Shown piece after piece: positions 61,901 to 64,000 of a stretch of 64,000 nt of DNA; within the stretch, counting starts at the first letter, position 1; every line of letters starts with the position of its first letter. Position numbers and translations under genes: made by a program. The notes below the pieces were generated by a model. That model was not told the origin of the DNA, did no database searches, and saw only the letters and a program-made list of their open reading frames with translations. Source of the stretch: Heliocidaris tuberculata (taxonomy: Eukaryota > Echinodermata > Echinoidea > Camarodonta > Echinometridae); the NCBI GenBank assembly GCA_025618425.1, contig CM046842.1, positions 29,869,081 to 29,933,080 on the forward strand, written 5' to 3'.

Positions 61901-63357
61901 GAGCGATGGACCTATCTTCAAGCATGGGGTGGCAGCTCTGCGATGCTTCAAGCGAGCACTCGAGATAGATGCTACAAACTATTCCCTATGGATTGAATAT
62001 GGCTCCTATGCATACATCCTGCATTCACATGCCTCTAGACAAATCAAACAGGTACGATTCACACAACGGGGTGAATATTTTTCAATAGATCAATCAGATA
62101 TATTTGTATGCTGGGTGGCAGCCCTGCGATGCTTCAAGCAAGCTTGCGCCATACATGTAGATGCTGCATACTACTTCTTTCTCCAAGGAGCAATTCTCCG
62201 TATCGCATATAGCTCTCCGAATCCGAACGCATGCGGCGCTCTAATTTTTGGGCATGTGATTGCTGGCAACTGAGCTTCCGGGTCCGGCCGGAGCGTCATT
62301 GACAATGTGTTAGAAGACGTGGTCAGCCTAGCAAAAACTCCCTTTTGTTCCTAATCTAGCAAATAATCGTGATTTTATACAGTTGATATTTAAATGGGAT
62401 TTTTCTGTGAAGCCACCCAATGTGGGGTGTTGAGCCGACGATGCAAAACGTGTTTTCAGCAGAACAATCACGCACGAAAAAAGCAAGGAAATATCAGTGT
62501 ATGCTCGCTATAGCTATAGACTGGAACCGGAAATATATGTGCCAACATCGTTGTCCCCGATATCGGCATCGGGAGCTGATATCGGCTGATATCGGCTATA
62601 TGCGATAGGGAGAATTGACGATCAGTAGCGAAGGCATTTGCTATGCACAGCATAAAGCAAACTGATATATTAGAACAAGCTGAGCATTGTTTCAAGCAAG
62701 CAAGCAGAGTTATTAGACTGTTCAGTTGTCCTCTTTCTTAAGGATTTTTTCCTCTCTTTTTCTCAATTTTAGGAGCAATGGAAGATCATTGGTGTTTGTC
62801 TCTTAGATTTCTCTTTTTAAGTTTTAGAAGGAGCAATAACAAGGATGAGTAAATGAGGATGTGAGATACATGTATCTGAGCATAAAACAAGTACAGGGAA
62901 ACCTGTCTATAAAGACAACTCAAGGGAGACAAGAAAAGCAGTCTTTATGAGCAGGTGGTCTTTATGTACAGGTTCCTTTGATACACAATTCAATGAGAAA
63001 CACTTTAAAAGGGAAACAAAAATTATGGTCTTTATAGACAGGTGGTCTTTCTATACAGGTGATCACTAAAGCAGGTTTCACTGTAAATATATTTTACTGT
63101 TTAATTGTTCTTTTGAGAGTAAATCATATTTTCATCTTTATGTAAACTTGTAGAAGGAGCAGTTGAAGATCACCGACGAGGATGTTACCTCGCTGAGCGT
63201 GAAACAAGCTGAGATGTTGGAGCAGGCTGAGCATTGCTTCAAGCAAGCCTCGATGTGTGAGGGAGAGGGAGACGAGGAATGGCTGGTTCATTACATGCTC
63301 GGCAAGGTGGCTGAAAAGAGACTGCTCATGGAAGATAGCTTGAGACATTATCTGAAG
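27797..63357 (+). CDS. CABIN1: CABIN1 orthologue (HIRA-complex TPR subunit), 34 exons, 3' end outside window
   Basis: CABIN1 is the animal HIR3-like subunit of the nuclear HIRA-UBN-CABIN1 histone chaperone, which deposits histone H3.3; in vertebrates its C-terminus also represses calcineurin and MEF2. I joined 34 exons totalling 4,905 nt (1,635 codons) with all phases matched. The ATG at 27797 has A at -3 and lies 22 nt into an exon with acceptor CTACAG at 27774, so at least one non-coding exon lies upstream. Family-specific segments include [67 protein letters not shown] [15 protein letters not shown] and [10 protein letters not shown]. The vertebrate protein is about 2,200 residues; the part after residue 1635, including the calcineurin-binding end, is not in the window. 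Recognition is from memory of the family, but it is strong. Confidence 0.95.
28379..28623. mobile_element. TIR element with 32-bp near-perfect ends
   Basis: CGTTGATGAGGTTTACGGTT at the left and AACCGTAAACCTCATCAACG at the right are exact inverses and extend to about 32 bp with one mismatch. The interior includes a GA-rich run. Confidence 0.8.
29521..31211. mobile_element. Candidate 1.7-kb element with internal 316-bp duplication
   Basis: It begins GGCAGACCCACGCC and ends GGCGTGGGT (inverted). Words ACTATACTAT and GTCAAAACT flank the interior at 29578 and 30975. Two near-identical copies of a block of about 315 bp lie at 30144-30457 and 30458-30768. An (AAAC)n run (31128-31160) precedes the end, as in many retroelement or SINE tails. 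Confidence 0.5.
31389..31978. mobile_element. TIR element (GTCCCCGCCG ends) with CCGT microsatellite
   Basis: It starts GTCCCCGCCGAACGAAGTTC and ends CGGCGGGGAC. It includes (TG)n(TCCG)n at 31448-31500 and two copies of a block of about 145 bp (31512-31656, 31657-31805) sharing GGGCTGGGTGGGGGCTTCCA. It sits in CABIN1 intron 2. Confidence 0.7.
32620..33012 (+). mobile_element. MITE family A, uninterrupted copy
   Basis: Starts AAAGATAAGTTGAGTTCTGG, ends CAGAACTCAACCTTGTCTTT. This copy shows the empty sites for the family B insertions (GCACTTGGAAAAGG and AGAATTGGTG). Confidence 0.75.
33278..33410. repeat. Degenerate ATTGA pentanucleotide array
   Basis: Words GATTGGATT and GAATTGAATTGAATTG fill the sequence directly before the exon 4 acceptor. 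Confidence 0.85.
33652..33832. mobile_element. Small TIR element (ACAGTCAACTT ends)
   Basis: Left ACAGTCAACTTCACTTCAG, right CTTAAGCAAAGTTGACTGT. Inside, the words GACTTAGGCGAT and TCGACTTAGGTGAT recur. Confidence 0.6.
34983..35378 (-). mobile_element. MITE family A copy (intron 5)
   Basis: Inverse orientation: begins GTCGAGTTCTGGGAAAGGTG, ends GAACTCAGCTTTATCTTTGA. Confidence 0.75.
35469..41559 (+). CDS. CABIN1: CABIN1 exons 6-11: N-terminal TPR block
   Basis: Exons: 35469-35582, 36887-37024, 37643-37823, 39544-39597, 40986-41061, 41511-41559 (residues 167-370). TPR-like helices run from [15 protein letters not shown] through [40 protein letters not shown] and [18 protein letters not shown] to [17 protein letters not shown], which closely parallels the vertebrate protein. 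Exon 8 must end at the downstream GTGAGT (after 37823), not at the GTCAGT four bases earlier, to keep phase. Intron 9 uses a GC donor. Confidence 0.93.
35589..36175 (+). mobile_element. DNA transposon remnant at the CABIN1 exon 6 donor
   Basis: The ends CAGAGCTGCCAA and TTGGCAGCTCTG are perfect 12-bp inverted repeats. The flanks GTAAAG (35583-35588) and GTAAAG (36176-36181) are identical. A frame from about 35,665 to 36,028 encodes roughly 120 residues with [22 protein letters not shown] and [13 protein letters not shown]. This looks like the zinc-finger N-terminus of a hAT-type transposase (C-x2-C ... H-x5-H). The catalytic part is absent, so the copy cannot be autonomous. The superfamily call is tentative because hAT duplications are usually 8 bp. 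Confidence 0.7.
36222..36556. mobile_element. TIR element with about 90-bp arms
   Basis: Left GGGGTGTTTCACAAAGCTGT and right ACAGCTTTATGAAACACCCC are inverted. The complementarity continues through AAAGTTACACGTGACTTTAC and the GGGATGC / GCATCC words. It lies in intron 6. Confidence 0.7.
37035..37100. repeat. (GA)n(CA)n microsatellite in intron 7
   Basis: About 17 GA units followed by about 15 CA units, starting ten bases after the exon 7 donor. GA-rich sequence continues to about 37,440. Confidence 0.95.
37481..37552 (+). pseudogene. Decayed copy of CABIN1 exon 8
   Basis: After an acceptor-like CTAAACAG the sequence reads [20 protein letters not shown], against [20 protein letters not shown] in true exon 8 (37643). 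It then runs into GA-rich sequence and a stop, without a donor. Confidence 0.85.
37862..38254 (-). mobile_element. MITE family A copy (intron 8)
   Basis: Begins GGTTGAGATCTGGGAAAGAT, ends AGAACTCAACTTTATCTTTA. Confidence 0.75.
39101..39511 (+). mobile_element. Dispersed repeat F, copy 1
   Basis: Starts CCCTTTCAGGACAGGAATTA and ends GTCTTGAAAGGGTTAAC, partly inverted ends. Other copies at 45915-46320 and, inverted, 57042-57455. Shares ATTGATCACATTTTGTTCTT. Confidence 0.7.
39598..40985 (+). other. CABIN1 intron 9 with GC donor
   Basis: The donor is AAAG|GCAAGT and the acceptor TGATTTAG. Phase and protein continuity (YTKG joined to FALRDQIF) require this junction. The rest of the intron holds no recognised gene; words AGCACTCGGAGCACTCG lie near 40,420. 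Confidence 0.85.
41690..41995. repeat. Purine-rich GA tract in intron 11
   Basis: Mostly GAGAGA, GGGAGATAGAGAGAAAGGGA-like units with a G run near 41,930. Confidence 0.9.
42034..44101 (+). CDS. CABIN1: CABIN1 exons 12-14
   Basis: Exons: 42034-42134, 42715-42781, 44053-44101 (residues 371-442). Encodes [15 protein letters not shown], then [20 protein letters not shown] and a short acidic end. The pattern VDEAL ... F.W..LGE.L..MY.H matches the vertebrate protein at the end of its first TPR block. Confidence 0.9.
42945..43085. mobile_element. Small TIR element with ATTGCAAT words, copy 1
   Basis: Ends GGCTTATAAAG and CTTTATAAGATAGGGCC. GATTGATTAGAATCAATCGC-like words recur inside. A second copy is at 59405-59585. 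Confidence 0.6.
43100..43880. repeat. GA-rich tract interrupted by a SINE fragment
   Basis: Purine units such as AGAGAGGGAGAGATAAAAGG fill 43100-43450 and 43705-43880. Between them lies a SINE-derived piece (43450-43705). Confidence 0.85.
43450..43705 (-). mobile_element. Truncated tRNA-SINE copy
   Basis: Starts with an ATT repeat (its tail read on the minus strand), then GGCGTCACCTGTGCCTGGGA and GGGTCTCTCCTCCCGATATA, as in the fuller copy at 49880-50310. The tRNA-like head is missing. Confidence 0.7.
44450..44525. mobile_element. Short MITE family C copy
   Basis: CATAAAACTTGTTATCAGTA and TTTGCTCTGAAACAGGGCCC, an internally deleted copy. Confidence 0.5.
44714..45181 (+). CDS. CABIN1: CABIN1 exon 15: linker with 8-residue tandem repeat
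   Basis: The exon (residues about 443-598) opens [20 protein letters not shown] and then has 11 consecutive copies of PGQMAGQT (variants with G for A or I for M), coded by a 24-bp unit at 44860-45123, and a degenerate twelfth. It ends [12 protein letters not shown] know of no such repeat in vertebrate CABIN1. The acceptor is a NAGNAG pair (AAG|CAG, 44710/44713), so one Ala may be included or skipped. The repeat has no stop codon in several frames on either strand, hence long antisense frames. Confidence 0.88.
44860..45123 (+). repeat. 24-bp coding minisatellite in exon 15
   Basis: Eleven units of CCAGGGCAGATGGCTGGACA plus GACC, highly similar to each other, so recently expanded or homogenised. 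Confidence 0.95.
45718..45853. mobile_element. MITE family C copy (intron 15)
   Basis: AACTTGTTATCAATAACAAC at the left and TTGTTATTGATAACAAGTTT at the right. Confidence 0.7.
45915..46320 (+). mobile_element. Dispersed repeat F, copy 2
   Basis: Contains ATTGATCACATTTTGTTCTT and ends TCTTGAAAGGGTTAAC, as copy 1. Confidence 0.7.
46569..47434 (+). CDS. CABIN1: CABIN1 exons 16-17: acidic, Ser/Gln-rich linker
   Basis: Exons: 46569-46792 and 47215-47434 (residues about 599-746). The sequence [20 protein letters not shown], a helical segment [17 protein letters not shown], then many Ser, Gln, Asp and Pro residues indicate a disordered linker. Conservation with vertebrates is not obvious here; support comes from open frames, matching phases and good splice sites. 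Confidence 0.8.
48108..49020 (+). CDS. CABIN1: CABIN1 exons 18-19: basic segment and start of the body
   Basis: Exons: 48108-48220 and 48846-49020 (residues about 747-842). [12 protein letters not shown] and [20 protein letters not shown] correspond to the conserved KRRSARVRN motif of vertebrate CABIN1 and look like a nuclear localisation signal. LRQFLPSTL then starts the conserved helical body, followed by an acidic stretch. The intron after exon 19 starts GTGAGAGAGG in a long GA-rich tract. Confidence 0.93.
48599..48815 (+). pseudogene. Two decayed copies of CABIN1 exon 19
   Basis: Copy one (48599-48682) begins after ATCACAG with GTGTGCAACATAACA and has ACTGAGGTACTACATCAGTT. Copy two (about 48750-48815) has ACTATACTGAGGAACTCCGT and CAGTTCCTTCTCACTTTAAC. 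The true exon (48846) reads GTGCGCAACACGACA and ACTGAGGTACTCCGTCAGTT. Both copies have stops. Confidence 0.85.
49021..49200. repeat. GA-rich start of intron 19
   Basis: Units such as GGGAGAGGTTGCAAGAGAGA repeat four times (49083, 49117, 49160 region). Retention of the intron would add about 57 Arg/Glu/Lys-rich codons before a stop. Confidence 0.8.
49395..51609 (+). CDS. CABIN1: CABIN1 exons 20-22
   Basis: Exons: 49395-49620, 50371-50496, 51479-51609 (residues about 843-1003). [20 protein letters not shown] and [18 protein letters not shown] match the vertebrate DVHEFL ... RWP.GLAE..L.VY region. Exon 21 has the C-rich [17 protein letters not shown] segment and exon 22 an acidic [12 protein letters not shown]. 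Confidence 0.93.
49880..50310 (-). mobile_element. tRNA-derived SINE
   Basis: On the minus strand it begins GGAAAGGTTGGCTCGATTAA, with an A-box-like TGGCTCGATTAA and a B-box-like GGGATCGAATCC, and ends in a TAA repeat (ATT on the plus strand). The body GGCGTCACCTGTGCCTGGGA is shared with 43450-43705. Confidence 0.75.
50896..51238 (+). mobile_element. MITE family A copy (intron 21)
   Basis: Starts AAAGATAAAGTTGAGTTCTG, ends CAGAACTTAACCTTCCCTTT, and keeps the empty site CAATTGGGAAAGG. Confidence 0.75.
51304..51437. mobile_element. MITE family C copy (intron 21)
   Basis: TTTCATGAAACTCATGACAA at the left, GCTCTCAGCCAATCAAATAC in the middle. Confidence 0.55.
51733..51812 (+). pseudogene. Decayed copy of the end of CABIN1 exon 22
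   Basis: GATGCATTGCATGCTACCAG, GCAAGAGGTATAGTGGTACC and TCACTGATTCAACCTTG correspond to GATGCAGTACATGATACCAG, GCAAGAGGTAAATTGGTACC and the intron start after true exon 22. Confidence 0.75.
52302..54048 (+). CDS. CABIN1: CABIN1 exons 23-25
   Basis: Exons: 52302-52372, 52995-53169, 53834-54048 (residues about 1004-1157). [20 protein letters not shown] is a TPR-like pair of helices; exon 24 is a charged coiled-coil-like stretch ([20 protein letters not shown]); exon 25 has [20 protein letters not shown], very close to the vertebrate SLERCQSLEEIQRLYEAGDY. The charged insert in exon 24 sits in a tandemly duplicated DNA block. Confidence 0.93.
52550..52963 (+). pseudogene. Three tandem decayed copies of CABIN1 exon 24
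   Basis: Units of about 140 bp start near 52550, 52691 and 52830, directly before the true exon at 52995. Each contains TTATTTTATTGTTCCA and TGTAAAGAAGTG. The first has lost the AG (CCATTG); the second and third keep CCAG. The second reads [19 protein letters not shown] and on to a stop; the third stops after [15 protein letters not shown]. None has a donor. Confidence 0.9.
53516..53665 (+). mobile_element. Second tRNA-derived SINE
   Basis: GTTGTGGTCTGGTGGATATG resembles an A-box region and GGTTCAAGTCTCTGCC a B box, with about 45 bp between. Its body differs from the SINE at 49880. Confidence 0.65.
54405..54522 (+). pseudogene. Upstream copy of CABIN1 exon 26, still open
   Basis: After acceptor AATTTCAG it reads [20 protein letters not shown] then [16 protein letters not shown], against [20 protein letters not shown] in true exon 26. 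It has an in-frame internal deletion and no stop codon, but the GTAAGT donor is lost. Confidence 0.85.
54683..54897. mobile_element. TIR element with telomere-like core
   Basis: Left TGACATTTGCTCCTGCGACA and right TGTCGCAGGAGCAAATGTCG are inverted. The core (54744-54776) is CCTAAACCTAACCCTAACCC and more, three perfect CCCTAA units and relics. Confidence 0.75.
55142..57733 (+). CDS. CABIN1: CABIN1 exons 26-29
   Basis: Exons: 55142-55266, 55683-55859, 56497-56634, 57526-57733 (residues about 1158-1373). Conserved segments are [55 protein letters not shown] and [20 protein letters not shown], all with clear vertebrate counterparts. All four exons join in phase 2 up to exon 29, which ends in phase 0. 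Confidence 0.94.
56975..57032 (+). pseudogene. Decayed copy of the 5' part of CABIN1 exon 29
   Basis: CTAACAGATAATCTTTGTGT and GGGCCCTCTGCTGAAGCTCT match CTGGCAGACAATCGTGGTGT and GGGCGCTCTGCTGAAGCTCT at the true exon (57526). Repeat F was inserted directly after it. Confidence 0.85.
57042..57455 (-). mobile_element. Dispersed repeat F, copy 3 (inverted)
   Basis: Begins TTAACCCTTTCGAGACAATT and ends CCTGTCCTGAATGGGTTAA. Confidence 0.7.
57740..58015 (+). pseudogene. Two decayed copies of the end of CABIN1 exon 29
   Basis: The block (exon end plus intron start) repeats at about 150-bp spacing. The first copy (57832-57886) has both an AG (CTTTACAG) and a GTAAGT donor, giving a 55-nt potential exon that would shift the frame. 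The second (about 57989-58014) has GTATAG and AAAAGGTAACA. Confidence 0.8.
58264..58505 (+). CDS. CABIN1: CABIN1 exon 30
   Basis: Residues about 1374-1453. [20 protein letters not shown] and [20 protein letters not shown] are the most conserved part of the protein in this window. The donor is AG|GTATTG and the phase is 2. Confidence 0.95.
58684..58802 (+). pseudogene. Decayed copy of the end of CABIN1 exon 30
   Basis: GGGCTATGTGGATGGGAGCA and the following bases are almost identical to the true exon. A small deletion (GCCAGCCTGAG for GCCAAGCCCGAG) shifts the frame. It ends CAAGGTATGA, keeping a donor. Confidence 0.9.
58827..59216 (+). mobile_element. 5'-truncated non-LTR retrotransposon (reverse transcriptase C-terminal part)
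   Basis: The frame includes [20 protein letters not shown] and [20 protein letters not shown], the typical C-terminal region of CR1/L2-like LINE proteins (K.LN..AP.YL ... FS..A...WN.LP). It ends in GCATTATAAATGACC and a TTA repeat. The truncation places it directly after the exon 30 copy. Confidence 0.8.
59405..59585. mobile_element. Small TIR element with ATTGCAAT words, copy 2
   Basis: GGGCCCTGTCTTACAAAAGT and ACTCTGTAAGACAGGGTCT form inverted ends. Confidence 0.7.
59641..63357 (+). CDS. CABIN1: CABIN1 exons 31-34: second TPR block, last exons in window
   Basis: Exons: 59641-59703, 61250-61364, 61890-62051, 63154-63357 (residues about 1454-1635). [79 protein letters not shown] and [20 protein letters not shown] form consecutive TPR helices as in vertebrates. 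Exon 34 ends SLRHYLK|GTACAT in phase 0; no further exon is seen up to 64,000. Confidence 0.95.
60050..61182. mobile_element. Family G element split by a hAT-like insertion
   Basis: ACAGTGGAAACTCACTATCA at the left and GCGTTTCCACTGTAG at the right. The intact copy is at 3600-3778. Confidence 0.75.
60103..61043. mobile_element. hAT-like non-autonomous element with large palindrome
   Basis: TIRs TAGGCCTGAGT and ACTCAGGCCTA, with perfect 8-bp duplications CTTGTTAT at 60095-60102 and 61044-61051, as expected for hAT. The interior 60186-60757 is a palindrome with arms of about 215 bp and a loop of about 120 bp; outside it lie repeats of CACCGGCGG and CCGGTC. No transposase frame is seen. Confidence 0.85.
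62112..62175 (+). pseudogene. Decayed copy of part of CABIN1 exon 33
   Basis: GGGTGGCAGCCCTGCGATGC and TTCAAGCAAGC match GGGTGGCAGCTCTGCGATGC and TTCAAGCGAGC of the true exon 60 bp upstream of its donor. Confidence 0.8.
62640..62860 (+). pseudogene. Fragments of CABIN1 exon 34
   Basis: TTAGAACAAGCTGAGCATTG and TTTCAAGCAAGC at 62665-62705 match the middle of exon 34. TTTTAGGAGCAATGGAAGAT (62768) and TTTAGAAGGAGCAATAACAA (62822) resemble its acceptor and first codons. Confidence 0.7.
62889..63088. mobile_element. Small TIR element (ACAGGGAAACCTG ends)
   Basis: Left ACAGGGAAACCTGTCTATAA, right GCAGGTTTCACTGTA. The words GGTCTTTATAGACAGG repeat inside. Confidence 0.7.
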
Positions 63358-63489
63358 GTACATTGTAGGTGGGATCGACAGAAGGATTTTAAAAAGAAAA
63401 TAGAAAGAAAGATTATACAGGTGATGTGCAAATGCAGAGCAGAGATTGGAGGGGAAAAGGAGAGAAATATACCATACATGTAACAATTA

Positions 63490-64000
63490 TAGAGAGAGGG
63501 AAAATGAGAGAGTGAGAGAGAGAGTGAGATTAAAAATGTTAGAATACATTTTGAAGAGAGGACAGTGAGAGAAAAAAACTATTGACCAGAGAGAGAGGGG
63601 ATAAAAGGGAAATTTACAGAGGGAGAGATATTGTAAATGCAAGAGAGGACGAATTAAGGGTAATACATACAGTGTGTACATGTGTTTTGAAACATTAAAT
63701 TTAATGTTATATCTCATCATTATTATTATTATACATATTTTTTTGTTTATTGAAAGGATCTTTTCATTTTTTTTTATTTCTAGGTCATACATGTAATCTA
63801 TCATTAAGCTGTATTTGTGTTTACTTTTGATTAATGATTAAAATATTTGAAAGGGAATCTTAATTATTAGTATACAGTGGAAGATGTAAGAGGTCATTGA
63901 CTTGTGTGATGTTCTATAAATGGATTTCCTGTTTGGCCCAAAGATTTACATTGACTTGGTAGAAAACAATTTTTCCTCATATTTACACAATTTCACTCAT
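63490..64000. other. GA-rich sequence and intron 34 to the window edge
   Basis: GAGAGAGAGTGAGA-type purine runs to about 63,660, an ATT repeat near 63,725, then AT-rich sequence. No further exon is recognised. Confidence 0.7.

Overview
This is a window of metazoan nuclear DNA. Genes are split into short exons with GT-AG introns, most of the sequence is intronic or intergenic repeat, and the protein similarities are animal. The repeat load fits an echinoderm, most likely a sea urchin: a giant fold-back element of tandem repeats like the classical sea urchin TU elements, many small terminal-inverted-repeat (TIR) elements, tRNA-derived SINEs and long poly-G tracts. The species assignment is an inference; no search could be run.

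Layout. (1) Positions 369-8628, minus strand: the 5' part of a six-exon gene (412 codons seen, phases consistent, running off the left edge). It has an N-terminal Cys-x2-Cys ... Cys-x2-Cys finger and resembles the expanded invertebrate DUF6589 family. Its introns hold several TIR elements, including one family inserted inside another. (2) About 8.7-12.9 kb: intergenic repeats only. (3) 12,882-24,610: an 11.7-kb fold-back element. The left arm has about 27 monomers of 184-187 bp, the right arm about 14 of the same monomer in inverse orientation, around a 3.8-kb spacer. (4) 24.6-27.8 kb: more TIR elements. (5) 27,797-63,357, plus strand: the main gene, an orthologue of CABIN1 (the HIR3-like TPR subunit of the HIRA histone-chaperone complex). 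I reconstruct 34 coding exons with 1,635 codons and every exon phase matched; the gene continues beyond the right edge.

The two genes are divergent, with the fold-back element between them. The CABIN1 part present covers an acidic/serine-rich N-terminus, TPR-like segments, a linker with an 8-residue tandem repeat, a basic segment, and the long helical body. The C-terminal region that in vertebrates binds calcineurin and MEF2 is not in the window.

The most unusual result is that many CABIN1 exons are accompanied by decayed tandem copies of themselves in the adjacent intron (at least nine exons, some in several copies, some keeping splice sites). Also notable: a transposon whose target-site duplication copies the exon 6 splice donor; a GC-AG intron; a small TIR family that in all four local insertions landed in an AATT site; and a 941-bp hAT-like element with a perfect 8-bp duplication and a large internal palindrome, sitting inside another element.
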